Shown here: positions 21,373-32,852 of the stretch, piece by piece
Layout: the number at the start of each line of letters is the position of its first letter
Numbering within the stretch: the stretch's first letter is position 1
Source: Allomyces macrogynus ATCC 38327
Lineage: Eukaryota; Blastocladiomycota; Blastocladiomycetes; Blastocladiales; Blastocladiaceae
Reading direction: 5' to 3'
Assembly: GCA_000151295.1 (NCBI GenBank)
Contig: GG745340.1
Span: 595,571 to 659,570, forward strand
Length of the DNA stretch: 64,000 nucleotides
Position numbers and translations under genes: made by a program
The notes under the pieces: generated by a model
What the model was told of the DNA's origin: nothing
The model's input: only the letters and a program-made list of their open reading frames with translations
Databases searched by the model: none

Positions 21373-24300
21373 GCGGTCGGTCCGCCGGGCCTCTCGACGC
21401 TCCACGCCGAGCTCACGTCCGAGGAGACCAAGGACCGATGGTACAAGCAGTACAAGAACTTGAAGCCGGAGCCGCTGCCGTCGGCGATTGCCGCTGCGCA
21501 GGCCGCGGGCAAGCCCGTACCCGAGTCGTCCTCGGCCAAGGCCGGCCTCACGCCGCACGCGTTTGCGCTCGCCAATTCGGCCTATTTCTTTATGCGCCGG
21601 TCGGGCGTTGACCAGAGCATTGTGCTTCGGTACGTTGTTCATGCCTTGGCTTTGCTTTGAGTGGTGTGCAATGCTGCAGGGTTGTTCTGACCAACCATGC
21701 CAACACTTCTCAAACATCCACAGAGGTGAGTCCGGCAGCAGCAAGACGCTCCAGACCAGTCTCATTCTGCAACAGCTGTGTGCCGTCTCGGGCGCGTCGA
21801 AACGCGACGAGCGCATGCACCGCCGCGTGCAGGCCGCACACTCGGTGCTCACGGGCTTTGGCTCGGCCAAGCTCACGACCACGCAAGACGCGTCACGCGT
21901 CGGGGCCTACTGGGAAATCCAGTTTAGCGAGCGCGGCAAGATGGTCGGCGCCAAAGTCCTGACCTACGCGCTCGACACGTCGCGCGTTTTGACGCAGCGG
22001 CTCTCTGAGCGCAACTTTCACGTCTTCTACTACCTGCTCGCCGGCGCGTCGCCCGAACTGCGCACGGAGCTCAGCTTGGACCCGAATGGCGTCTACGCCT
22101 ACCTCAACTACGGCGCGCTGCCGACGCGCGGGCTCGACGATGCCGGCCGGTTCAACGACTTGCAGGAACAGTTGCGGCAAGTGGGGCTGTCGAAGCGCGT
22201 GCAGGTGGCCATGTGGCGCGTGCTCGCGGCCATCTTGCACATTGGCAACCTCAAGTTTGACGTTGACCGGCACAATGAGGAGGGCACGTGCATGGTGACC
22301 AACCGCGACGTGCTCCTGACGATTGCCAACTTGCTCGAGGTTGACATCCAGTTCCTCGAGTCGGCGCTGACGACCAGCACGACCGTCGTCGGCCGCGACC
22401 TGACGACGGCGCTGCTCACACCCGACGGCGCCGCCAAGCGCCGCGACGGGCTCGCCAAGGTGCTCTATTCAGTGCTCTTCACGTGGATCGTCGAGTCGAT
22501 CAACAAGAAGCTATGCTGCGACGAGGACATGGCCAACTTCATTGCCCTGATCGACTTCCCGGGCACGACCGGCGCGGGCGACACTAAGGACGACGCGACG
22601 ACGGCTGCGCACAAATACGCCAACGAGCGCATCGACACGTTCCTCGCCAAGCGGCTCTTCGAGTACGGCAACCAAGAGTTGCGCGCCGAGGGCATGAACA
22701 TCAAGGACACCAAGCTGCCCGTCTCGACGAGTGCCGCTGACGCGTTTTCCGCGCGCAAGGACGGCCAGGACGACCTGCTGCCGGGCGATTTCGTACACCT
22801 GTTCCGCGGCGGCAACGGCCACGCCGGGTCGCGCATGGCGCTCTTCCAGGACTTGTTCTCCGAGTCGGTTATCAACCTTGAGGCCTACGAAAAGAACGCA
22901 GCCACGGTCGTGCGCGCGCAGTCGGTCATGAAGCGGCAGCCGTCGATGAAGCGGCGGTCCACGACCACGTCTCGCACCGGCGGCGCCTCGGGTAACACCG
23001 ACTCGAGCAAGCCCGAGTTCTCGACGGTCACGTACCTGAAAAAGCAAATGGACGGCCTCGTCGAGGCGCTGGAAAACACGAATGTCAAGGTGCTCTTTGC
23101 GCTGCGGCACAACAAGGACCCAGCGACAACCGCGTTCGACTTGACGCTCATCCGCGACCAGGCGCGCGCGCTGCACATCATGGAACTGCTCGCGCACGTG
23201 CACCGCCGCGGCGGCGACTACTCGGTGCGGTACTCGTTTGAGGCGTTTGCCGCCAAGTACGCCGACATGTTCGACGTGCCCGAGGGCTTTTCGGCGCGCG
23301 ACCGGTGCCTGCACGTCAAGGACATCAAGGCCATGACCGACGAGGAAATGTTTGTCGGCAAGTCGCTCGTCATTTTGCGCGACGACGCCTGGGTGCACCT
23401 CGAGACGCTGCTGCGCAAGCACGAGCAGGACGCCAAGAAGCGGTCCAAGCGTGGCACCGCCGCGGGCAAGAAGTTTGGCGCGCTCGGCGATGGCCGCACC
23501 GAGTACTCGTTTGACGGCGACTCGGTCTACTCGGACGGCGACATGACTGAGGATGGCGGCGCGACCGAGTTTGATGCCGACTCGGTCTTCAATGGCCGGT
23601 CTGGTGGGTCGCACGGGTCGGGCGGGTCGGACCGCGCGTCGGTGGCGTTGACCAACATGGAGCGCAACAAGCGCATCAACGACGAGATTTCACGCGCGAA
23701 CCCGTTGCTTGATGAGCCCGTCCCGCAAGACGCGCAAATCGAAGAATACTCGATGACGCCCGCGCGGCGGCGGTGGATTTTTGCGACGTGGTTCCTGACG
23801 TGGTGGGTTCCGACCCCCTTCCTGCGCTGGTGCGGCGGGATGAAGCGCGACGACGTGCGCATGGCCTGGCGCGAGAAGGTGGCCATTTTCATCCTGATCA
23901 TGCTCATGTGCGCGATCCAGCTTTTCTTCATTATCGGGTTTGGTCGCCTGATTTGCCCGCGGCAAAACATTCTCAACCTCGAGGAACTGTCGTACCGCAA
24001 GTCGCTCGACGAGCCGCTCGTTGCGATTTACGGCGGTGTCTACAACTTGAACAAGTTCAACTCGACGACCATGGCGCACTCGTCCGACACGCTCAACGAC
24101 TTTGCCGGGCTCGACATCACTGCCGGGTTCCCGCGCACGCCGGCCTACTACTGCAAGTACGCGAAAGATTATGTCCCGAACGCCAAACCGCTGTTCACGC
24201 AGTCGACGCACGCCAATGGCACGATCTTGCAGCTGTTCCACCGCCCCATGTACCAGAGGAACATGTACGGCGCGCAGCGCGTGATTGATGCCGCATTACG

Positions 24301-26805
24301 GTCGCGGCTGTCGGCGACGGTCGGGTGGGACCCAAACGACGTGGCGGCCGTGTCGGCGTCAGCCGCAAACGCGCGGTTCATGGTCATTATCAAGAACCGC
24401 GTCTATGACGTGCAGCCCTATGTCGATTCGCCGAACGACCAGCAGTTTTTGCCCGCGGAAGTGCTCGGATGGCTCAAGGAGTTCCGCGGCGCGCGCGCAC
24501 CGTCCGACTCGGAGTTTATGGCGCAGTGGGAAAAGGACGAGAATCTGCGCAACTGCTTCAACAACTTGTTCGTGGTCGGCGTCGTCGACTATCGCAAGTC
24601 CGGCCGGTGCATGTTCACCAACTACATCTTGCTCGCGTTCTCGGTGCTGCTCGCGGCCGTGATCGGCGCCAAGTTCTTGGCGGCGCTGCAGCTCGGGTCG
24701 GTGGGCGCGCCTGAGGAGCACGACAAGTTTGTGATTCTGCAGGTGCCGTGCTACACGGAGGGTGAAGAGTCGCTGCGCAAGACCATCGACTCGCTCGCCG
24801 TCATGTCCTACGATGACAAGCGCAAGCTGCTTGTCGTGCTGTGTGACGGTAACATCATGGGGTCCGGCAACGACCGGCCCACGCCGCGGATCGCGCTCGA
24901 TATTCTCGGTGTCGACCCGTCGATTGACCCGGAGCCGCTCTCGTTCCAGTCGCTCGGCGAAGGCATGAAGCAGCACAACATGGCAAAGGTCTACTCGGGC
25001 CTCTACGAGTGCGCGGGCCACTTGGTGCCGTTTGTCGTCATTGTCAAGGTCGGCAAGCCCTCGGAACGGTCGCGCCCGGGTAACCGCGGTAAGCGCGACT
25101 CGCAAATGATTCTGATGCGATTCCTGAACAAGGTCTACTTTGACGCGCCCATGTCGCCGCTCGAGCTCGAAATCTACCACAACATTCAGAACGTGATTGG
25201 CGTGAACCCGAGTTTCTACGAGCTGCTCTTGACCGTCGATTCGGATACGACCGTCTCGCAAGACTCGCTCAACCGGCTCGTCTCAGTCATGACGCACGAC
25301 ACGAAGGTGATTGGGTGCTGCGGCGAGACGCGACTGGCCAACGAAAAAGACACGTGGGCGACCATGATCCAGGTCTACGAGTACTTCATCTCGCACCACA
25401 TGGCCAAGGCGTTCGAGTCGCTGTTCGGGTCCGTGACGTGTTTGCCAGGTTGTTTCTCGATGTATCGTCTGCGGTCGCCGAGCAAGGGCACGCCGCTGCT
25501 CGCGTCGAACAACATCATCGAAGAGTACGGCGACTGCAACGTTGACACGCTGCACAAAAAGAACCTGCTGCATCTCGGCGAGGATCGGTACCTGACGACG
25601 TTGCTGCTCAAGCACTTCCCGAGCCACCGCACGGTCTTCACGGCCGACGCCAAGTGTCAGACGATTGCGCCCGACCGGTGGGACGTGTTGCTCTCGCAGC
25701 GCCGCCGCTGGATCAACTCGACGATTCACAACCTATTTGAACTGCTCAACATTTCGCAGCTGTGTGGGTTCTGCTGCTTTTCGATGCGGTTTGTCGTCTT
25801 CATCGACTTGATTGCCACGTTCACGCAGCCCGCCGTCGTCGCCTACCTCGGGTACCTGATCTACATGATTGTCGACTCGACGATGCGTCACGACATGAAC
25901 AACTTCCCGATGATCTCGCTGGTGTTGCTCGGCACGATCTATGGGCTGCAGGCGCTGATCTTCTTGATCAAGCGCGAGTGGCAGCATGTCGGGTGGATGA
26001 TCATTTACATTCTCGCGATCCCGGTCTTCTCGTTCTTTATCCCGGTCTACTCGTTCTGGAAGATGGTACGTTCTCTTGACGCTCGCACACTCGTAGTTTG
26101 GTTCTCACGCTTCAGCGACTGACTCTCTTCCCGCCCACTTTTCAGGACGATTTCTCGTGGGGCAACACACGTGTCGTGATTGGCGAAAAGGGCAAGAAAC
26201 AAGTCATGGTCACGGGCGAAGAAGCGCAAAAGTTTGACCTCAAGGTGATCCCGCACAAGCGGTGGTCCGATTACGAGGCCGAGCTGCTCGAGGCCGAGGG
26301 CAACCTGTCGCCGACGCCCGCGACCCCGACGTCCCCCGCCAAGGGCTGGGCGGCGCGCGACTCGGTGCTCGGCATGGCTGCGCCCGCCTACGGCGACGAC
26401 GGCATGTCGGACGTGCACTCGGAACGGTCGGGTTACTCGGCGCGCCGGTCAATGGCGCCCACCGTCGACCTCAAGCGGTCGACGTCGCGCGGGACCGATT
26501 TCAGTGTGGGCCAGTACTACGGCGCGGCCGGCGCGAGCGGGATGGCCCCGCCGGTGCCGCAATTGCCGGCGAACCTCAACCCGAGCCCGCGCGCGAGTAT
26601 GGGCGGGCCGTCGGCGGCTGGCCTGCCGACCGACGAGGAGATTTACTACGAGACGCGCCGGATCTTGTCGACGGCCAACTTGATGACGATTACCAAGAAG
26701 CAGGTGCGCGATGAGCTCTCAGCGCTGTTCAACGTCGACATGGCGCCGCGCCGCGATTTTATCAACCAGTGCATCAACGAGTTTTTGGCGTCGGCTGCCA
26801 TGTAA
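21373..26805 (+). CDS. Chitin synthase with myosin motor-like domain (class V/VII type), 5' partial
   Basis: Exons 21373-21629, 21724-26065 and 26146-26805 give 1,752 residues with the N terminus lost in the gap. In order they show: a myosin-like motor with P-loop GESGSSKT (residue about 87); two membrane helices near 24000; a cytochrome-b5-like region; and the family 2 chitin synthase core. The core starts near residue 1090 ([14 protein letters not shown]) and includes [18 protein letters not shown] and QRRRWINST (about residue 1410). C-terminal membrane spans and a DEK_C domain (last 60 residues) follow. It makes chitin from UDP-GlcNAc at the plasma membrane, and the motor domain tethers it near actin. 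The P-loop has Ser where myosins have Gly. It sits between two Crh-like genes. Confidence 0.95.
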
Positions 26806-27269
26806 GAGGCGTGCACGAACGCTAGAGGAGGGAGAGCGACGCTCGTTTTGGCTTGTGTGTTTTGCTGTTGGTGGTTTTTGCCTTTGTACGTACCGCACCG
26901 TTTTGTTTCTTGCGTTTCCCACACGCCCGTGCTCCTCTTTTTTTGACACCACATTTAGATGTTCCTTCGGTTTTGGTTGTGTTGTTTGTCCCCTCATACA
27001 CGATACATCTTTTGCTTGCGGCTCCTCGTTTTTTCGCCAATATCAACGGCGCTGCGTCGCTCTTGTCGCGTTAAACAGCCTGCCAACCGGAAGTCGTCAA
27101 TGACACTCGTCAGCTAGGTTACAGATTTCCATTCAATCAGGGCGAGGGGTATCTCCACTCAACCAGTCCCATTATCCACCCCATGCGCAACGAGCCAGTC
27201 CACGACTCAAACTCTCCGCCGCGTACCAAACGCGTTCAAGTACCCGATCCCGCGAGCCAGGCCCACACC
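26806..27269. other. Convergent 3' region of chitin synthase and GH16 copy B
   Basis: The two genes end toward each other across 464 bases. T-rich stretches (for example 26930-26945) may serve 3' end formation. No gene is seen. Confidence 0.5.
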
Positions 27270-29147
27270 CTACACCACGGCCAGCATCGCCATCCCGACG
27301 ACCGCCCAAACCACAGCCATCGCCGCAACCACCACCCCACCCGGCGCGCGCACCGCGACCACACCGTCCCCACGCTGACTACGCCCGCTCCACGTCGACC
27401 CCGTCTGACCGCCACCATCACCGCCGCTCACACCCCCACCGTTCGACGCCCCACCACTGGTCCCGCCCGTCGACGAGCTGCCCCCACCGGTCGTCCCGGA
27501 CCCGGCCGGTTTCGCAACGATCTTGGTCGGTGTCGTGTCCTCGTACCCCGGGTAGCACGAGGCTTCGACCCAATCGACCTCCATGGTCCAGTCCTGTGCT
27601 TTGGCCGTCGCGTTGGTCCCGCCGCACCACTCGGACGGGCCGTGCGCCCAGGTCACGGTGCCGTTCGCGAGGCCGCAAACGTCCCAAATCCCAAGGAAGC
27701 TAAATGGAAAGATCGTGGGGGTCAGATATCCGTTGCGCGCCAACTGTGCGGTGGGTGGGTCGATGGTGGATACGTACAGCTGGCCTTTCTGGTTCGGGAA
27801 GGGCTCGGTCCCGTTCTTGACGACGGTGCGCACGAGGTGGCCGTCGATCCACCATTCGAGCTTGGCGGGCTCGTAGTTGATCTCGTAGGTGTGGAAGTCG
27901 GTCGTGGTCTTGGACCCGTCGTTGAAGAACACGGGGACACCTAGGGAGAGCGAACCAAGGTGCTCAATCAGCGCGATCATCGATGGCGCGCGTGAACGTT
28001 CGGGTGGATTCGACCCGTGTACCTTTCGAATAATCGATCTATGAAGTACAATGGATGGGTGCAATTGATCGTCAACATGAGCATCGCTGCAACCTACGAC
28101 CCCACCAGAAAACGAGGAAAGAAAAACAGAGACGCGTGAAGGTTACCTTGCCGCTGTTCTTGGAGGGGTCGCAGTAGTAGTCGGTTTGTGACTCGGTCGG
28201 GTCGTAGCCGGCCTAGAAATGGTGTGAGTTGGAGCCAGGGAATGCGATCAGAGACCTGCACAGCGTGGAGTAGCTACGGACAATCTACATGATGGGAGAA
28301 TGATCATGAGCGGACGTCAAATACGACGCGCAGTTTGATTGTTTCGGAATAGACGAACCCATTCGTAGTCGAGCTCGTCACCAATGTCGTCGCGGGTCGC
28401 CGACGTCTTCCAGATGAAGCTGTAGACCAGGCCCTTCCCAGCCGAGAGCTTGATGCGCGCACCAAACCGCCCGTAGCTAGAGTCGAGGTCAAGACGTGAG
28501 CGCGACGAACTGAACCATACGGCTTTAATCGGATCGCGGCAATGACGTACTGGAAGTAGCGCAGCGACGTGACACGCGAGACGAGGCCGGCCTTGAGCGC
28601 CTCCGAGTACTTCATGTGCAGGATAAGCTATGGCAATAATTGCGTGTCAGTAACCGCTCGAAGCACGTCAAAGCGCAAAGCTGTTGCCACACCTTGCCGT
28701 CCTTGACCTCGGCATTGTTAAACTCATCCATGAACGGCTGCAAGTCCATGTCGCCGAGGAAATTATCGTGGTTGGCGAGCACGGCCGACACGTTGAAGTC
28801 TTCGCGGAACGCGCGGCAGCCCGACTGGCCGACGCACGAGCCCGGGTAACTCGCGTCCGGATCGCACCCGCGGTCGAGGAACCCGTCAAGAGGCTTGTTC
28901 GAGCACCTGGGCAAGACGGATCAGTTGCTCTGCGCGTGCGGGGAGGTCGGCCAACGGCGGTGGCATCCACTTACCACGCGGCCGAGTTGCACCAGGGCGC
29001 CGCGACCGTGCACTGCTTGCCCGAATTCTTGCACACGGCGCCCTGGGCCACGCCCGAGTGCGAGCCGGTCCACGTCGCTCCGCTGAGGAGGAGGCACAGG
29101 AAGAGAAGCAACATCGTGTTGCGGCGAGGCCCGTAGTGGCTGATCAT
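27270..29147 (-). CDS. Crh-type GH16 chitin-glucan transglycosylase, GPI-anchored (copy B)
   Basis: Seven exons on the minus strand: 29147-28975, 28906-28693, 28627-28551, 28476-28359, 28212-28147, 28038-28023 and 27940-27270. They encode 444 residues. The order matches copy A: signal peptide (LLLFLCLLLSG), a Cys-rich module (SGKQCTVAAPWCNS), and the GH16 domain with YGRFGARI and catalytic motif DELDYE. A 16-nt exon encodes IDYSKG. WAHGPSEWCGG follows, then a long Ser/Gly-rich linker and a hydrophobic GPI-type tail. Intron positions around the catalytic motif are partly shared with copy A, supporting duplication. The copia element inserted about 290 bp upstream of its start codon. Confidence 0.88.
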
Positions 29148-29438
29148 GGCGCGTCGCGTCGGTTCGGGGTTCGTCGGTCGGTTTGGTTGGAGGAAACGGC
29201 GGGTTGGTGGCTGATCGAGGATAGAGAGAGAGAGGAGGAGGAGGCACGCGGTAGTTTCCGATGCGAGAAGCTGCAATGACCGTCTAGACTTTGCGGAGCG
29301 CGAGCAGTCGCGGAACCGGGAGCGAGAGCGAGGACAGAAGTGGACGTCGGTCGAAGAAGAGTGGTGGTCGCGTATCATCGTTTACGCGATCAGGTGTTTG
29401 TATACCGCAAAGCTCCCGCAAGCAGGGGTTCTATCCTG
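29148..29438. other. Upstream region of GH16 copy B
   Basis: This is the remaining upstream sequence of GH16 copy B before the copia insertion point. No clear TATA box is seen. Its distal part is now replaced by retrotransposon sequence. Confidence 0.4.
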
Positions 29439-29443
29439 CCGCA

Positions 29444-29630
29444 TTTCGCAAGGTTGAGCGGGAGAAGGAATGCATTTGGTGTGTGCACTCTGCACTTCAG
29501 CGGTGGTGGCAACCATAACCTAGGTTGCCACCATCATTTACACAAGAATCCAACTCGAACAGCTCCAACAAGGAAACAATGAGGGAAGACAAATAACAAG
29601 AAACACAAATGCGAGACGAACACTTCGACA
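29444..29630 (-). repeat. 3' LTR of copia element
   Basis: 187 bp, identical to the 5' LTR by eye. On the element strand it starts TGTCGAAG and ends TTGCGAAA. It contains the inverted repeat GGTGGCAACC/GGTTGCCACC (29505-29514 and 29523-29532), which could form an RNA hairpin with an 8-nt loop. Confidence 0.97.
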
Positions 29631-29638
29631 CTCCCCCA
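29631..29638 (-). other. Polypurine tract
   Basis: On the element strand TGGGGGAG directly precedes the 3' LTR. This is the expected position for the plus-strand primer of reverse transcription. Confidence 0.75.
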
Positions 29639-29651
29639 CGGCGAGCATTCC

Positions 29652-31712
29652 CTACGCGCGCGGAGCAATCACTTCCACAACTCCAATCATGTCACAAAGC
29701 TTGCGGAACGCAGGAGCAGCAAGCGGCTTGGTCAAAATGTCGGCAATCTGGTTCTCCGTGTCCACGCGCCGCAGGTCAATCGTCTTCTTGGCAACTTGGT
29801 CCTGCAACCAGTGGGCGTGGATCTCAACGTGTTTCGACGAGAGCAGCGCGTCCTTGGCAACACGCTCCGCCGACTCGTTATCTTCCATGAGCAGCGTCAG
29901 TCCATCTTGTTTGTACCCGAGCTCTTCCAGCAGCGCGCGTATCGTGAGGATCGTGTCGCCCACTAAGCTTGCCGACACATACTCAGCAGCCATGGTCGAC
30001 TTTGCCACAAGCGTCTGCTTCTTCGAGCGCCAGGCGACAGGGCTACCGCCAACCCGTATCACAAAACCCGACGTCGACTTGCGGTCGCCACGATCCTCGG
30101 CCCAATCGGCATCAGCAAACGCGTCAAGTTTCATATCCTTGCCCAAAAACTTGATGCCGAGGTTCGATGTGCCCAACAGGTACCCAACAAGCCGCTTTGC
30201 GGCCTCGAGATGTAGCGTACCAGGTGCATGCATGAAACGGCCAAGAATTGCAGTCGCAGCAGCAATGTCCGGCCGCGTTTTCGTCGCTGCAAAGAGCAGC
30301 GACCCGACAATGGCGAGGTACTCGGTCTTTACAACTGGATCAATGATCTTGGGCAACTCGAGCAGCTCCTTGAAGTCGTTGGGTCGCATCGGGATCACCG
30401 GCCGCATCTTTTTGGGGATCTGGAACCGCTTGCCCATTGACTTGACGAACTGGCTCTGGTCAAGGTAAATCGACCCTTCGTCACTGTACGTAATCTTGCA
30501 CCCGAGCAACCATGCCGCATCGCCCAAGTCGTGCACCTTGAACTCGGACTTCAACTTGTCGACAATCCACTTGCGCAGCTCCTTGGTTGACGCGACAATC
30601 GGCAAGTCGTCGACATAGACTCCAATGAAGATCACGCCCTTGTCCGTCTTGTGCATGAACAGGCACTTGTCGTACTTGGACTCCGCAAATCCGAGCAAAA
30701 TCAGGTAATTGGCCAAACGGCAGAACCACATGCGCGGGGCCTGCTTGGTGCCGTACAGCGCCTTAACGAGCATGCAGACCTTGTCTGAGTTCTGCTTGTC
30801 AACGAAGCCTGGTGGCTGCTCCATGAGCACGCGCTCCTTGATGTAACCGTACAGGAAGGCCGTCTTGATGTCGAGCTGCAGCGGCCGGACCTTGAGATAC
30901 GCGGCGAGCGACAGAATCAGACGCAGCGTGTCAAACGACGCAACGGGCGCAAACGTGTCCGTGTAATGCACGCCTGGAATGGCCGTGTATCCCTTGGCAA
31001 CAAGTCGCGACTTGGTGCGCACGGGCTTTCCGTCTGCCCCGAGTTTCCACTTGAAGATCCAACCGGAGCGCATCACCTTGTCGCCTGGGCGGCGGTTGAC
31101 GAGCACCCATGTCCCATTCTCGACGAGCGAGTTGTACTCGTCGAATGTCGGCGCGCGCCAGTCTGGGTGCGCTAGCGCTTCCTCGACCGTCTTGGGTTCC
31201 CAAACTGCACCCTGGGCGCCGACTTGAGCTGCGGCAACGCATGCGAGCACTGCACTTGCCGACTCAACAGACTTGCTGAGATCCGAGTCCGGGTGCGCAC
31301 GTAGAAACAGAGTCGGCAAATCGAGATCGACAATTCCGGACAGGGGCGAGCCTGAGTCAACGCCAGGGCCAGCTAGGGAACGAACAAGAGGGGCCGAAGC
31401 GTCAGTGCAATCACTATTCAGCCGCAACACGCGCACTTTCTCAACTGCGTCAGCAGCACGTTCGACGCCCCTTTTAGGTTCAGGATCCACCTCCCCCACG
31501 TCGGGCGTACTGTGGACGCGGGCAATGGCGTCGGGATCAAAACGGCGAGCGACCTCGGGCTGTAGGCCGCGCAAACGGCGCGATTGCCGTGCGACGGGCG
31601 CTTGAGCATCAGGTCGAAGAGCACCAACACCCCCATTGCTCACTTCTGGCGCATCGGCCTGACGACCGGGCTCCCCCACGTCCGCGAGGACCCCCACTGG
31701 TCCCTGGTCCAC
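29652..31712 (-). CDS. pol: Copia reverse transcriptase and RNase H
   Basis: The frame runs 686 codons. The reverse transcriptase begins near KLGADGKPVRTKSRLVAKGY and has the active site YVDDLPIV. The RNase H part carries TKTRPDIAAATAILGRF and DADWAEDRGDRKSTSGF. It shares its frame with the integrase frame upstream and is separated from it only by the TAG at 31713-31715, in the variable integrase-RT linker. There is no ATG at its start, so it was originally part of one polyprotein. It ends 21 bp before the 3' LTR. Confidence 0.93.
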   Translation of the reverse strand: MDQGPVGVLADVGEPGRQADAPEVSNGGVGALRPDAQAPVARQSRRLRGLQPEVARRFDPDAIARVHSTPDVGEVDPEPKRGVERAADAVEKVRVLRLNSDCTDASAPLVRSLAGPGVDSGSPLSGIVDLDLPTLFLRAHPDSDLSKSVESASAVLACVAAAQVGAQGAVWEPKTVEEALAHPDWRAPTFDEYNSLVENGTWVLVNRRPGDKVMRSGWIFKWKLGADGKPVRTKSRLVAKGYTAIPGVHYTDTFAPVASFDTLRLILSLAAYLKVRPLQLDIKTAFLYGYIKERVLMEQPPGFVDKQNSDKVCMLVKALYGTKQAPRMWFCRLANYLILLGFAESKYDKCLFMHKTDKGVIFIGVYVDDLPIVASTKELRKWIVDKLKSEFKVHDLGDAAWLLGCKITYSDEGSIYLDQSQFVKSMGKRFQIPKKMRPVIPMRPNDFKELLELPKIIDPVVKTEYLAIVGSLLFAATKTRPDIAAATAILGRFMHAPGTLHLEAAKRLVGYLLGTSNLGIKFLGKDMKLDAFADADWAEDRGDRKSTSGFVIRVGGSPVAWRSKKQTLVAKSTMAAEYVSASLVGDTILTIRALLEELGYKQDGLTLLMEDNESAERVAKDALLSSKHVEIHAHWLQDQVAKKTIDLRRVDTENQIADILTKPLAAPAFRKLCDMIGVVEVIAPRA

Positions 31713-32852
31713 CTACGGCAAACCGGGCCTCTCGCCAACTTGCAGATTATCGCGCTCCAACGCTGGCCCCGCCAGTGGGAGCTCGGCAATCAGGTTGACC
31801 GCGGGAAGTTGATCCGGAACCACCATAGGCACTTGAACTTGATCACGCCGCGCACCACGCCCGATCTCCTCATCAACAACTTCATCGCCACCAACGCCAT
31901 CGACCACAGTCGACGGCACATCCAGCGACCCCAAATCAACTCGCACGGGCGACCCAACCTTGACCTTGGCCGACGGCAACGTGCGAGGAGGACCAGCAAC
32001 AACACGCGACTCTGCAACACAGAGCCGCTCGGCAAACTTGACATCGCGCGTGACAAACACCTTCTGTCCGTCCCACACGCGGTAGCCGTCGCGCGTGACC
32101 CACGGCAACTCGTCTCCATAGCCAACCAAGCACACTGCAACACCTGCAGCGAATCCGGACGCACCCTGACGCACTTGCGTCGTCGGAACAACAGCGCCAC
32201 CAAGCGAGCCCCACACCTTGCACTTCGACATGTTGGGTGACGCGCCGAAAACAACCTGGTATGGTGAGCGACCATCGAGCGAGTCACTTGGCACCCGGTT
32301 GCGCACATAGCACGCCGCGCACACACACTCTGGCCAGAGGGAATCCGGCGCCTTGGCGGCCGTCATGGCCACACGCACCATCGACTTGAGCACACCCTGC
32401 GTCCGCTCGGCAAGCCCATTTGACTCTGGCGAGTTCGGAGACGTTGTCGACAAGTGCATGCGACGCGAGAGCAGAATCGAGCGTAAACTGTTGCCAATGA
32501 ACTCGCCACCATGGTCGCTGTGCAGCCGGCCCGCAGACACGCCGAAGAACGACTCGGCGTGCTTCAGCAAATCGAGAAACTGCGGTCCAAAGTCGCCCTT
32601 GCGCCGGAGAAGCAGCACGAAGCACCAGCGTGAGTACTCGTCCGTGACCGTCGCAAAGTAGTTGACACCCCCCATGCCGACCGTCTTCATCGACACCAAA
32701 TCAGCGTGGAGGACGCCAAATAGTCGATTCGCACGCAAATGGCGCAGCGGATGCGGCTGGCTGCGCGCGTTGGCCACAAGACACGTCATACACTCGTGTA
32801 GCGGCTTGGCCACACCCACGTCGTCCTTGATACCATGTTCGAGCGTACACAC
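31713..32852 (-). CDS. pol: Copia integrase
   Basis: This frame holds the integrase core: HADLVSMKTVG, SDHGGEF and SPESNGLAERTQG supply the D, D and E of the catalytic triad. YQVVFGASPNMSKCKVWG follows. The HHCC zinc-binding part begins in the preceding frame (ELWHARLFH) and continues here (CMTCLVA). The 20-bp duplication at 32857-32896 shifts the frame between the two halves. The frame ends at TAG 31713-31715. Confidence 0.93.
   Translation of the reverse strand: MCTLEHGIKDDVGVAKPLHECMTCLVANARSQPHPLRHLRANRLFGVLHADLVSMKTVGMGGVNYFATVTDEYSRWCFVLLLRRKGDFGPQFLDLLKHAESFFGVSAGRLHSDHGGEFIGNSLRSILLSRRMHLSTTSPNSPESNGLAERTQGVLKSMVRVAMTAAKAPDSLWPECVCAACYVRNRVPSDSLDGRSPYQVVFGASPNMSKCKVWGSLGGAVVPTTQVRQGASGFAAGVAVCLVGYGDELPWVTRDGYRVWDGQKVFVTRDVKFAERLCVAESRVVAGPPRTLPSAKVKVGSPVRVDLGSLDVPSTVVDGVGGDEVVDEEIGRGARRDQVQVPMVVPDQLPAVNLIAELPLAGPALERDNLQVGERPGLP

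Noticed and set aside
20493..21611. Several long frames crossing the 489-N gap
   Set aside because: Most of their length is unknown bases. Only the 3' part in the chitin synthase frame is supported.
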